DNA of 35,385 nt, taken from Streptomyces aureus (GTDB lineage: Bacteria > Actinomycetota > Actinomycetes > Streptomycetales > Streptomycetaceae). Location of the stretch: NCBI RefSeq assembly GCF_001418135.1, contig NZ_LIPQ01000133.1, positions 1 to 35,385 on the forward strand, given 5' to 3'. The translations under genes and the position numbers were made by a program. The notes below the pieces were generated by a model. That model saw only the letters and a program-made list of their open reading frames with translations, did no database searches and was not told where the DNA came from. Position 1 is the first letter of the stretch. Each line of letters opens with the position of its first letter. This document shows positions 16,569-24,292 of this stretch, piece after piece.

Positions 16569-17953
16569 ACGCGCGGCGCCGGGACGGGCTGCTGCGGCAG
16601 CGCGACTTCCGGCTCCTGTGGGCGGGGGAGACCACCAGCCGTTTCGGCAGCAACATCACCGGTGTCGCCATGCCGCTGGTGGCCGTGGTCACCCTGGACG
16701 CGAGCACCTTCTGGGTGAGCGCCCTGGCCGCGGCCGCCTGGCTGCCCTGGCTCCTCCTCGGGCTGCCCGCGGGTGCCTGGGTGGACCGGTTGCCGCGCCG
16801 CCCGCTGATGGTGGTCTGCAACGTGGCCTCCCTGCTGCTTCTGCTCAGCGTGCCGGCCGCCGCGTGGCTCGATGTGCTGACCATGACGCAGCTGGTCGTG
16901 GTCTCCCTGCTCACCGGGGTCGCGAACGTCTTCTTCTCCATCGCCTACCGGGTGTACGTACCGTTCGTCGTCCCCCGTGAGCACCTCACCGAGGCCAACG
17001 CCAAGCTCCAGGGCAGCGAATCGGCCGCGCAGCTCGCCGGGCTCGGCGGCGGCGGAGTCCTGGCCGGCGCGTTCGGAGCCGTCAACGGCCTCCTCGCCGA
17101 CGCCGCGACCTTCCTGGTCTCCACCCTGTGCCTGCTCGGCATCCGCGGGAAGGAACCGGCGCCGGAGCGGCCCGAACGGCCCCGGGCCCTGCGCAAGGAC
17201 GTCTCGGAGGGCCTGCGGCACACCGTGCGCGACCCCTACCTGCGCGTCCTGACCACGTACGGCACCGTCACCAACCTGCTGCTCACCGGCTACCAGGCCA
17301 TCCTCACCGTGTTCCTCGTCCGGGAACTCCACGTCGGCGAGGCCACGGTGGGCTGGCTGCTGGCCGGCAGCAGCGTGGGCGGACTGCTCGGCGCGGTCGT
17401 CGCCACGCCCATGGCACGCCGCTTCGGCACCGCCCGCGGCATGCTGCTCTGCAAGTTCGCCACGGCCCCGTTCGGGCTGCTCATCCCGCTGGCCGAACCG
17501 GGCTGGCGGGTCGTGCTGTTGCCCGTCGGCGGGGCCGTGCTCGCCCTGGGCGTCGTGTCCGCCAACGTCATCCAGGGCGCGTTCCGCCAGCAGTACTGCC
17601 CGCCGCAGCTGCTCGGCCGGATCACCGCGAGCGTCTCCGTCGCCAACTTCGGTGCGATTCCCGTGGGCTCGTTGCTCGGCGGTGTGCTCGGCGGTGTGCT
17701 CGGCCTGCGGCCCGCGCTGTGGGTGCTCACCGCCGGTCTCGCGGTCAGCTCCGCACTGCTGCTCGCGGGCCCCCTGCGGGCCCGCAGGGACCTGCCCACC
17801 GAACCGCCGACGCACCCGCCCACCCGGCCACCGGCCCAACCGCCCACCGAGCCGGGAGAGTCACCCGAGCCGGCGGATTCACCCGATCCGGCGGAGGCAC
17901 CCGATCCGGCCGATCGGCGGGTCCTCCGGTACGCCGTTCCCGAACAAGGCTGA
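16565..17953 (+). CDS. MFS exporter, probable product efflux
   Basis: Major facilitator integral membrane protein, 462 residues with about 12 hydrophobic segments. The loop signature LPAGAWVDRLPRRPLM (near residues 71-86) is the MFS motif A between helices 2 and 3. The overall pattern resembles the macrolide/enterobactin exporter group (Mef/EntS type). The C-terminal 60 residues are hydrophilic and Pro/Glu/Asp-rich with short PTxPP and DPA repeats, probably cytoplasmic and disordered. The start ATG overlaps the lyase stop by 4 nt, so it belongs to the same operon, and export of or self-resistance to the peptide is the likely role. The substrate is inferred from context only. Confidence 0.88.
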   Translation: MNARRRDGLLRQRDFRLLWAGETTSRFGSNITGVAMPLVAVVTLDASTFWVSALAAAAWLPWLLLGLPAGAWVDRLPRRPLMVVCNVASLLLLLSVPAAAWLDVLTMTQLVVVSLLTGVANVFFSIAYRVYVPFVVPREHLTEANAKLQGSESAAQLAGLGGGGVLAGAFGAVNGLLADAATFLVSTLCLLGIRGKEPAPERPERPRALRKDVSEGLRHTVRDPYLRVLTTYGTVTNLLLTGYQAILTVFLVRELHVGEATVGWLLAGSSVGGLLGAVVATPMARRFGTARGMLLCKFATAPFGLLIPLAEPGWRVVLLPVGGAVLALGVVSANVIQGAFRQQYCPPQLLGRITASVSVANFGAIPVGSLLGGVLGGVLGLRPALWVLTAGLAVSSALLLAGPLRARRDLPTEPPTHPPTRPPAQPPTEPGESPEPADSPDPAEAPDPADRRVLRYAVPEQG

Positions 17954-18008
17954 TCCGTCCCGACGGCCACCCGCGTCCGCGCATCCGTCATCGAACAGGA
18001 GGGGTCCC

Positions 18009-18812
18009 GTGAGTGATCCCAGAAGCGGTCCCTGGAGTTCCGCGAGCGGCACCCTGCTGCTCGCCCCCCTGCCACCCCCGCGCGCCCTGCCGCGACCGGG
18101 CTCCCTGGACCTGTGGCTGCTCAGGGTCTCCGACGCCCGGGGCACCGGCCTCGACGCCGGTGTCCTGGACGCCACCGAGCGGCAGCGCGCCGCCGGTCTG
18201 GCGCACGCGGAGGACCGGGTCCGCTTCACCGCCGCCCATCTGGCGTTGCGCCGGCTGCTCGGCACGTACCTCGACACGCTGCCGCAGGACATCCGCTACG
18301 GCCGTGAGACCTGCCCCTGCTGCGGCGGTCCGCACGGGCGGCCGACCGTTCTGGGCGCCTCGCGCGGGCTGCACTTCTCGCTCTCCCACCGCGGTGACCT
18401 CGTCCTCGTCGGGACGGCGGTGGCGCCCATCGGCGTGGACGTCGACCTGGTCGCCGACCCGGGCGGCGCCGCGGAACTCGCCGCCATGCTGCACCCCGCC
18501 GAACAGCGCGAGATCGAGGCGCTGCCACCCCCGCGCCGCCCCAGGGCGCTGGCCCGGCTGTGGACCCGCAAGGAGGCCTACCTCAAGGGACTCGGCACCG
18601 GTCTGGGCCGTGACCCGGCGGCCGACTACGTGGGCTCGGGCAGCCCCGACGGAACGCTGCCGCCGGCGGGCTGGACCCTGCTCGACATCCCCGTCGACCG
18701 CGGTTACGCGGCGGCGGTGGCCCTCCACGGCGAACTGACCACCCCTTCGCCCCGGGTGAACCGCCTGTCGGAGCGCGACATCAGGGGAGACCACCCGCCC
18801 AGTCGTGAGTGA
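18009..18812 (+). CDS. Sfp-type 4'-phosphopantetheinyl transferase
   Basis: Transfers phosphopantetheine from CoA onto the active serine of carrier domains, and so should activate the PCPs of the NRPS; 267 residues. Family signatures are clear: FSLSHRGDLVLVG near 123-135, the Mg-binding motif IGVDVD at 141-146, and WTRKEAYLKGLG at 185-196. The CPCCGGPHGRP segment at 102-112 is typical of actinobacterial members of the family. GTG 18009 is preceded by AGGAGGGG (17997-18004). The 55-nt gap to the exporter with its own strong ribosome site suggests it is still co-transcribed but translated independently. A strong hairpin follows. It may also serve other synthases of the host. Confidence 0.94.
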   Translation: MSDPRSGPWSSASGTLLLAPLPPPRALPRPGSLDLWLLRVSDARGTGLDAGVLDATERQRAAGLAHAEDRVRFTAAHLALRRLLGTYLDTLPQDIRYGRETCPCCGGPHGRPTVLGASRGLHFSLSHRGDLVLVGTAVAPIGVDVDLVADPGGAAELAAMLHPAEQREIEALPPPRRPRALARLWTRKEAYLKGLGTGLGRDPAADYVGSGSPDGTLPPAGWTLLDIPVDRGYAAAVALHGELTTPSPRVNRLSERDIRGDHPPSRE

Positions 18813-18836
18813 GCGTGCACGGCGGACGCGCGGACG

Positions 18837-18877
18837 CGCGGAAGGTCCCCGGACAGAGTGTCCGGGGACCTTCCGCG
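18837..18877 (+). terminator. Hairpin ending the biosynthetic operon, between convergent genes
   Basis: A perfect 19-bp inverted repeat (18837-18855 with 18859-18877) with a 3-nt loop lies 24 nt after the phosphopantetheinyl transferase stop. The convergent minus-strand gene ends at 18908, so it may terminate both directions. It marks a natural right-hand border of the NRPS cluster. Confidence 0.85.
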
Positions 18878-18907
18878 TATCAGGACCGACGGCCGGACGA
18901 GCCGAGA

Positions 18908-19381
18908 TCAGCCGGCCACCGCGATCCACTCGTCGAGCTGCTCCTGCGTCGTGGCCGGATCGGCCACCAGGTCGGCCAGCTCGTCGCCGGCGTGATGGCG
19001 GGTCGAGACCGCGGGGCAGCGCGCGCACGCGGCGACCCCGGTCTGCTGCCACCACTGGCACCGCGCCCTGAGGTGACACCGAGGGACGGGGCCGTCCTCC
19101 CGCGCGGCGGGCCGGGAGAGCACCCGCTCGACGAGCGTGCAGTCGCCGCCCCTGCGGTTGACGCAGTCGCTGACACAGTGCGACGCGAACCGCAGGACGC
19201 GGCGCGGCTCGACGCCCTCCGGCACCTCACCGAGCACCTCGGCCGCCGGTACGGGATCGGCCAGGTACACCACGCGCCCGTCCTGCCCGGACCGTACGCC
19301 CAGGACGACGGACTCCGGCGCGTGCGCCTCTCCGCTGGGGCACCAGGTCTGCGAGGAGCTGTCCTCGCCCACGGTGGTCAC
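18908..19381 (-). CDS. Cys-rich protein of unknown function, possible metal or Fe-S binder
   Basis: A 157-residue protein with no hydrophobic segment. Apart from Cys14, seven cysteines fall in a compact core: C69-x3-C73-x7-C81 and C102-x5-C108-x10-C119-x2-C122, the second half reading CHLRARCQWWQQTGVAACARCP. Such spacing suggests a metal or iron-sulphur centre. I have seen similar Cys/Trp-rich segments in actinobacterial hypothetical proteins but cannot name a family with confidence. The GTG start at 19381 lies 7 nt after the stop of the small secreted-peptide gene, so the two are almost certainly one transcript. Whether it acts on that peptide is unknown. Codon use is like the neighbours. 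Confidence 0.75.
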   Translation of the reverse strand: MTTVGEDSSSQTWCPSGEAHAPESVVLGVRSGQDGRVVYLADPVPAAEVLGEVPEGVEPRRVLRFASHCVSDCVNRRGGDCTLVERVLSRPAAREDGPVPRCHLRARCQWWQQTGVAACARCPAVSTRHHAGDELADLVADPATTQEQLDEWIAVAG

Positions 19382-19388
19382 CTCGGCC

Positions 19389-19643
19389 TCAGCAGGTGCC
19401 GGACTGGGTGCCGGCGACCTTCGTCACCCGGCCGCCGACGCTCTGGCTCAGCCCCTGCTCCCCGGCCTGCTCCTCCTGGGCGACGGCGAGCCGGATGCTG
19501 TCCTTGAGCTGGGCCGCCGAGGTGATGCGCTCGGCCGGGCCGCTGTCCGACGCGCTCGCCGCGCCGGCACCGGCGACGACGAGTCCCGCGGCCAGCAGTG
19601 CGGCGGCACCGGCCGCGGCCACCTTACGAGTCGGGTTCTCCAT
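19389..19643 (-). CDS. Small secreted peptide with a C-terminal cysteine
   Basis: An 84-residue product. The N-terminus is a clear Sec-type signal peptide: positive MENPTRK, then an Ala/Leu/Val core to about residue 28, and a probable cleavage after ASA at 29-31. The predicted mature part is about 53 residues, rich in Ala, Gln, Glu, Gly and Ser, and contains one cysteine, which is the very last residue. The start is ATG 19643, preceded by a very strong purine-rich ribosome site (AGGAGGAGGAG, 19649-19660 on the minus strand). The longer in-frame extension upstream is GC-rich shadow. It is followed by the Cys-rich protein gene. It could be a secreted structural or signalling peptide, or a substrate of its neighbour; no function is claimed. 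Confidence 0.78.
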   Translation of the reverse strand: MENPTRKVAAAGAAALLAAGLVVAGAGAASASDSGPAERITSAAQLKDSIRLAVAQEEQAGEQGLSQSVGGRVTKVAGTQSGTC

Positions 19644-19786
19644 GGCGTACTCCTCCTCCTGGTATGGGAGTTGTGAGCGTAGGCCGGTGGAGAGCGGTGG
19701 CCGGAACTTTGCGGCGGCAGTTGACCGGCGGTTCCGTCTCCGAGGGCGGGACCTGCGGAAACGCCTCCGAGGGGCGGGACCGCCGC

Positions 19787-20476
19787 TCACGCCTCCGAGG
19801 GCGGCACCGGCGGAAGCAGTGCGGCGGCCAGCCGGTCGAGGGCGGCGCCGTTCGGGGTGGCCGTTCCCGTGAGGGTGCCGACCAGGGCCTGGGCGAGGAC
19901 GGTCGCCGTACCGATCCGGCTGTCCTCGCGCTCGTCGCCGGTGACCTTGCCGATCACCGCGTCCCGTACCGCCGGGGACGTGTCGGAGTCGCCGAACAGG
20001 TCGGGGAACGACAGCGCCATCATGCACACGCCCACGTTGGCGGAGAGGATCGAGCGCCCCGCGAGCTCCGGGGCCGTCCGGAGCCGCCCGGCGTCACGGC
20101 AGCGTTCCACCGCCTTCAGGAGGAGCGCCTGCGCCTCCTTGACGGCCCCCGGCTTGGCGTCGCCGGTCGGTGTGAACATCAGCCGGTAGAGGTGCGGGTT
20201 GCGGAGCGCGAAGGCGACGTGGCTGTCCCAGGCCGTCTTCAGGTCCGCCACCGGATCGTCGGTGAGCGGGTTCTTGCGCTTCTCGGCGAGGAAGCGCTCG
20301 AAGCCGATGTCGGCGACCGCCGTGAGCAGGCCCTGCTTGTCGCCGAACTGCCGGTAGATCTCGGGCATGCCGACCTTCGCCCGGTCGCAGATGGCGCGGG
20401 TCGAGATCGCCAGGGCGTCCTTGCCGGCGAGGAGTTCCTCGGTGGCTTCCAGGATGCGCGCGCGTGCGGTCGACAT
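19787..20476 (-). CDS. TetR-family transcriptional regulator
   Basis: A 229-residue regulator. The N-terminal helix-turn-helix is typical of TetR: ARILEATEELLAGKDALAIS, then AICDRAKVGMPEIYRQFGDKQGLL, within residues 4-60. A larger helical ligand-binding domain follows. It is divergent from an isochorismatase-family hydrolase gene, and a perfect 9-bp inverted repeat lies in the shared promoter region, so autoregulation and repression of the hydrolase are likely. ATG 20476 is chosen over an in-frame GTG at 20506 because the latter codon sits inside the operator. The inducer is unknown. The 3' end of the gene contains one copy of a short GC repeat that recurs twice downstream. Confidence 0.9.
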   Translation of the reverse strand: MSTARARILEATEELLAGKDALAISTRAICDRAKVGMPEIYRQFGDKQGLLTAVADIGFERFLAEKRKNPLTDDPVADLKTAWDSHVAFALRNPHLYRLMFTPTGDAKPGAVKEAQALLLKAVERCRDAGRLRTAPELAGRSILSANVGVCMMALSFPDLFGDSDTSPAVRDAVIGKVTGDEREDSRIGTATVLAQALVGTLTGTATPNGAALDRLAAALLPPVPPSEA

Positions 20477-20505
20477 GACTCCCACGATAACAGCGCCAAC
20501 AGCCA

Positions 20506-20526
20506 CTTGTAATCGATGATTACAAG
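20506..20526. promoter_or_regulatory. Palindromic operator for the TetR regulator
   Basis: CTTGTAATC-GAT-GATTACAAG is a perfect 9-bp inverted repeat with a 3-bp centre, lying between the divergent TetR gene (start 20476) and the hydrolase (start 20653). TGTAATC-type half sites are common TetR-family operators. It overlaps the predicted -35 of the rightward promoter, which fits repression by occlusion. Confidence 0.8.
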
Positions 20527-20535
20527 CTGTGTTAG
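20507..20535 (+). promoter_or_regulatory. Predicted promoter for the hydrolase
   Basis: TTGTAA (20507-20512) and TGTTAG (20530-20535) are separated by 17 bp, a reasonable housekeeping-sigma match embedded in the operator. Transcription would start near 20542. Confidence 0.5.
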
Positions 20536-20545
20536 CGTTGAAAAC

Positions 20546-20656
20546 ATGCGGGGGTCGGGCGCCGCCCCCGGGCCGCCCGACCGTTCGACGACGCCCCGAA
20601 GAACCTCTTCCGCACCGCGATCCCTCCCTCGGCCCCTACGAAAGGAACCGCCATGA
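20546..20656 (+). other. Possible 36-codon upstream ORF in the hydrolase leader
   Basis: An ATG about 11 nt downstream of the predicted -10 opens a 36-codon frame rich in Pro, Arg and Ser. Its TGA overlaps the hydrolase ATG as ATGA. If transcription starts near 20542 it would be nearly leaderless. It could couple translation to the hydrolase or be accidental; codon bias alone does not prove that it is translated. Confidence 0.3.
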
Positions 20657-21255
20657 CCGCCTCCACCACCCTCCGCGATGTGATCGGCCTTCCCCAGGAC
20701 CTGCCCCGTCTGAGCGAGTCGGCGCTGATCATGATCGACTTCCAGAACACCTACCGGGCCGGCGTCATGCGGCTCGACGGGGCCGACGAGGCCGTGGCAG
20801 CCGGCGCGCGTCTGCTCGCCGCCGCCCGCGCCGCGGGTGCGCCCGTCGTGCACGTCGTCAACGACGCCGGCGAGGGCACTCCCTACGACATCCGGGCCGA
20901 GATCGGCGCGATCAGCGACGAGGTCGCCCCGGTCGAGGGCGAGAAGGTCGTCGTCAAGCAGTTCCCGAACGCCTTCCACGCCACCGACCTCGAAGAGACC
21001 CTGAAGGACCTCGGCGTCAGCGGCGACCTGGTCATCGCCGGGTTCATGACGCACATGTGCGTCCTCTTCACCGCGCAGGGCGCCTTCAACCTCGGCTACC
21101 GCCCGACCGTGGTCGCCGAGGCCACCGCGACCCGCCCCCTGGAGGGCCCCGACGGCACCGTCACGGCGTCCGAGGCGCTCCGGGCCGCGAGTCTGACGAC
21201 GGTCACCGACCTCTTCGGCACGGTGGCCCGCACGGTCGACGAGCTCGTCGCGTAA
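20653..21255 (+). CDS. Isochorismatase-family cysteine hydrolase
   Basis: A soluble alpha/beta hydrolase of 200 residues from the isochorismatase/nicotinamidase superfamily. The catalytic triad is visible: Asp29 in ALIMIDFQN, Lys102 in VVVKQFPNAF and Cys136 in GFMTHMCVLFT, where the residues before Cys normally form the cis-peptide. Family members hydrolyse isochorismate, nicotinamide, carbamoyl compounds and similar amides; the sequence does not settle which. The start has AAAGGA about 7 nt upstream. It is divergent from the TetR gene and probably controlled by it through the palindrome, which suggests inducible detoxification or catabolism of a small molecule. A short hairpin at 21279-21300 follows. 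Confidence 0.92.
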   Translation: MTASTTLRDVIGLPQDLPRLSESALIMIDFQNTYRAGVMRLDGADEAVAAGARLLAAARAAGAPVVHVVNDAGEGTPYDIRAEIGAISDEVAPVEGEKVVVKQFPNAFHATDLEETLKDLGVSGDLVIAGFMTHMCVLFTAQGAFNLGYRPTVVAEATATRPLEGPDGTVTASEALRAASLTTVTDLFGTVARTVDELVA

Positions 21256-21278
21256 CGGGTTCTCCCGGTCGGCAAGGG

Positions 21279-21300
21279 GGGCCGCCCCGTCCGGCGGCCC
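21279..21300 (+). terminator. Short hairpin after the hydrolase gene
   Basis: GGGCCGCC (21279-21286) pairs with GGCGGCCC (21293-21300) across a 6-nt loop, 23 nt after the hydrolase stop. It is a modest 8-bp stem without a T-tract, a likely but weak terminator. Confidence 0.5.
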
Positions 21301-21356
21301 ACGCCGCGATCCCGCCCGGCCTTTCCCCGTTGCCTCCCGGCCTCGCGACACCGGGA

Positions 21357-21367
21357 GTTCACCCGAG
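21357..21367 (+). promoter_or_regulatory. GTTCACCCGAG element upstream of the YfhO-type gene
   Basis: This 11-mer resembles one half unit of the Streptomyces PHO box (GTTCAYYYRSG). It recurs with one difference upstream of the next glycosyltransferase gene. The adjoining 11 bp do not match a second unit, so PhoP binding is only a suggestion. Confidence 0.3.
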
Positions 21368-21483
21368 GTGTGCCGGAACACCGCCTGATGATCGGTTACG
21401 GGACGCCCGACTCGGCGGTAATGGCGGTCGGCCCGTGACGGATCACCCGGGCGCTCCCGACCCGTACGCCCCCTGGAGGACGT

Positions 21484-24150
21484 GTGCCCCCCGCCGCCGA
21501 GAGCGTGCTCGACGAGGTCGACGGCGAGGAGGGGGCGGGCGGCCCGAAGCCTGCGCCCGGCTCCCCGGGGCGCCGGCTGCGCGCCCCGGCCGTCGCCGGT
21601 CCGCTCGCGGCCGCCCTGCTCACCGCCGTACTGCTCGCCCTCGCCACCCGGCTCTCGCGCGGCTACCCCTTCGGCCCGGTGACGAGGAACATCGTCGACC
21701 TGGGCCAGCAGTACCTGCCGTTCCACGCGTACTGGCGCTCGTTCCTCCTCGGGGAGACCCACGGAGACGCCTTCCTCAACTGGAACTCCGGCTTCGGCGC
21801 CAACTTCCTCGGCGACATCGGCACCTATCTGAGCAGCCCCTTCGACCTGCTCGTCGTGCTCTTCCCGGCGGACCGCGTCGAACTCGCCCTGTATGTCGTC
21901 ACCGCCGTCAAGATCACCGCGTCCGGGGCGGCGATGGCGCTGCTGCTCCTGCGGATGCGCCCCGGCCCCTGGCCGGTCGCCGCCGTGCTCGGCAGCGCGT
22001 ACGCCCTCTCGGGCTGGACCTTCAACTTCGGTGCCACCGTCCCGATGTGGCTCGACGGACTCGTCGCCTTCCCGCTGCTCTGCCTGGTCGGCGAGTGGGC
22101 CCGCACCGGGCGCCGCCCCGTCCTCGGCCCCGTGGTGGTCGCCCTGGCCTGGACCGCGAACTTCTACACGGCCTACATGGCGACCATCGGCGCCGCCGTC
22201 GTCCTGCTCGTACGGCTCCTCACCGCCGGGGAGACGTCCGGCGCGCGGCAGCGCCTCGCCGGGGCCCTGCGTGCCGCACGGGGCGTGCTCATCGGCATCG
22301 GCCTCGCCGCGCCGCTCGTCGTGGTCGTCTTCCTCGGCACCAAGGTCGCCGACCCCACCCCCGAGTCCACCTTCGCGCCCGCCGCCTGGGTGGAGGTCCT
22401 CGCCAGGTTCCTGCCGGCCACCGCGAGCCTCGCGAGCCCCGCCCTCTTCATCGGTACGCCCGCGCTCGCGCTCGCCCTCACCCTGCCCTTCAACGGAGCC
22501 GTCGCCCCGCGCGTGCGGGCCGGCTGGTCGGCCGCGGTCGTCCTGGTGACGCTCTCCCTCCAGTGGGAACCGACCCATCTGCTCTGGCACGCCGGCGCCT
22601 CGCCCAACGGCGGCCCGTACCGGCAGACCTTCGTCCTGTGCGGGCTGCTGATCGTCGCGGGCTGGTTCTCGGCCGCCCGGGGCGTGCCGCGCCCGCCCGC
22701 GCTCCTCGCGGGCGGCACTCTGCTCGGGCTCCTCGCGTGGGCGGCCCACGGCAGCGTCGACATCGACCGCTGGACCTACCCGGCCTTCGGCGTGGCCGCG
22801 GCCCTCGCGCTCGCCGCCGCCCTGGCGGCCCTCCCGCACACCCGTGGCGCCACGGCCGGCGCACCGCCCGCTTCCGGCACCGCACCCGTCCCTCCCGCGC
22901 GCGGCACGGCCACCGCGCGCCTCCTGCCCGTCCTCGCCGTCGTCCTCCTCGTCGCCTCGCAGGGCGGAGAGGCGGCCGTCACCGGGAAGCGGATCGAGGA
23001 GCAGCAGCGCGACGAGGTCGCCTGGTCCCCCCGGATCGGCCCCTGGCACAGCGCCGTGGCCGACGAGGTGGCCCGCGCGGACGCCTGGCCGAAGTACCGG
23101 ACGGAACCCGGCGAGGTCCCCGGCGGCAACGACGTCCTGATCGTCGGCGGCCAGGGGGCCGACTACTACAGCAGCCTCACCGCCGAGGTGACCTCCCGCA
23201 CCCTCGCCTCCCTGGGCTTCGGCCACTACGCGAAGGGCCGCCACCCGGTCACCCTCGACAACCCGGTGACCGACGCCCTGTTCTCCATCGGCACCCGGGT
23301 CCGCTCGGTGCCCACCGAACCGGTGCGCCAGGACGCACTGCCCCGGGCGACGGTGTCCGTCGCCACCACGCCCGTACCGCCGCTGGTCACCGTCCGTCCG
23401 GCGAAGCGGCCGGCCACCCACCCCGGGGACTCCGCGTTCGCCGAGCAGGAACGGCTCCTCGGCGCCGACGTGTACGAGCTGCCGCCCGTCACCCGTGACG
23501 GACGGACCGTCAGCGCCCGCTGCCCTGCGGGCTCCCAGGCCTGGTTCTGGGCCCCCGAGTACCGCGGCGGCGCGACCCTCGCGGGGGAGCCGCGCGTGGA
23601 CTTCGAAGGCAAGCCGCCCGCCGTCCGGGCCCCCATGCGGCCCCTCGGCACGGTGCCCGGTTCCGGCGAGGTACGGATCGAGCTGAGCCCCGAGCGCAAG
23701 GTCCGGCTGCCCCGTCAGCCCGTCGGCTGCCTGGTCCGGGCCCGGCTCGACTCGGCGGTGCGGCAGCTGACCGCCACCGGGGCCACCGAGGTGCGCGCCA
23801 CCGGGCACACCGTCACGGCGGAACTGCCCCCGGGCAGCACCGGGACCGCGGTGCTCGCCGCGCCCCGCATCTCCGGCTGGCGCTGCGTGGCCGGTGACGC
23901 GGAGCCGCGCCCGGCGCGCGCGTACCAGGGGCTCGTCGCGATCCCGCTCGACGGCCGGGCGAACACGGTCACCTGCTCCTTCCGTCCGCCGGGTCTCACG
24001 CTCGGCGGCGCCGTCGGCCTGACCGCGCTCCTCGCCCTGATCACGACGGGAGTCCTGCACCGGCGGGCCGGGCGGCGGGCGGGACTTCCGGCCGATCGGA
24101 CGTCCGGACACGGGGCCGATCCGCGGGCCGGTCAGCGCGCCGACGGGTGA
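21484..24150 (+). CDS. YfhO-type multi-spanning membrane protein (GT-C-like)
   Basis: A large integral membrane protein of 888 residues. After a hydrophilic N-terminus (about 40 residues) come a first membrane segment and then an extracytoplasmic loop with DLGQQYLPFHAYWRSFLLGE near 72-91, a pattern typical of the YfhO family. About ten further hydrophobic segments follow, to roughly residue 500. A soluble extracytoplasmic region of about 330 residues and one C-terminal membrane helix (near 845-860) complete it. YfhO-type proteins have a GT-C glycosyltransferase architecture and in Firmicutes are linked to glycosylation of cell-surface polymers. The GTG start has GGAGGA close upstream (3-nt spacing, rather short). 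It lies upstream of two cytoplasmic-type glycosyltransferases on the same strand, separated by 142 bp. The acceptor is unknown. Confidence 0.85.
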   Translation: MPPAAESVLDEVDGEEGAGGPKPAPGSPGRRLRAPAVAGPLAAALLTAVLLALATRLSRGYPFGPVTRNIVDLGQQYLPFHAYWRSFLLGETHGDAFLNWNSGFGANFLGDIGTYLSSPFDLLVVLFPADRVELALYVVTAVKITASGAAMALLLLRMRPGPWPVAAVLGSAYALSGWTFNFGATVPMWLDGLVAFPLLCLVGEWARTGRRPVLGPVVVALAWTANFYTAYMATIGAAVVLLVRLLTAGETSGARQRLAGALRAARGVLIGIGLAAPLVVVVFLGTKVADPTPESTFAPAAWVEVLARFLPATASLASPALFIGTPALALALTLPFNGAVAPRVRAGWSAAVVLVTLSLQWEPTHLLWHAGASPNGGPYRQTFVLCGLLIVAGWFSAARGVPRPPALLAGGTLLGLLAWAAHGSVDIDRWTYPAFGVAAALALAAALAALPHTRGATAGAPPASGTAPVPPARGTATARLLPVLAVVLLVASQGGEAAVTGKRIEEQQRDEVAWSPRIGPWHSAVADEVARADAWPKYRTEPGEVPGGNDVLIVGGQGADYYSSLTAEVTSRTLASLGFGHYAKGRHPVTLDNPVTDALFSIGTRVRSVPTEPVRQDALPRATVSVATTPVPPLVTVRPAKRPATHPGDSAFAEQERLLGADVYELPPVTRDGRTVSARCPAGSQAWFWAPEYRGGATLAGEPRVDFEGKPPAVRAPMRPLGTVPGSGEVRIELSPERKVRLPRQPVGCLVRARLDSAVRQLTATGATEVRATGHTVTAELPPGSTGTAVLAAPRISGWRCVAGDAEPRPARAYQGLVAIPLDGRANTVTCSFRPPGLTLGGAVGLTALLALITTGVLHRRAGRRAGLPADRTSGHGADPRAGQRADG

Positions 24151-24189
24151 GGCCGCTTCCGCACGGACTTTCCACGGGAGACGCCAAGA

Positions 24190-24226
24190 GTTCACCCGGA
24201 GTGCACACGCGGATCGTTCGCCCGGA
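24190..24226 (+). promoter_or_regulatory. Repeated GTTC(A/G)CCCGGA elements in the glycosyltransferase leader
   Basis: GTTCACCCGGA (24190-24200) and GTTCGCCCGGA (24216-24226) lie in the same orientation, 26 bp apart, and resemble PHO-box half units. They are not in the 11-bp phase expected for a classical PhoP site. An unusually AT-rich stretch (about 24259-24281) follows just before the start codon and may hold the promoter. Confidence 0.35.
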
Positions 24227-24292
24227 AAAGTGGAGCGTTACCGTACCCGCCGTAGCGGCGTTTAATTGTTCGATTCAGTATGGGGATTCCGA

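Noticed and set aside
20477..20506. Longer TetR protein starting at GTG 20506
   Set aside because: The codon lies in the operator and promoter region, and the extra residues are not part of the TetR fold.
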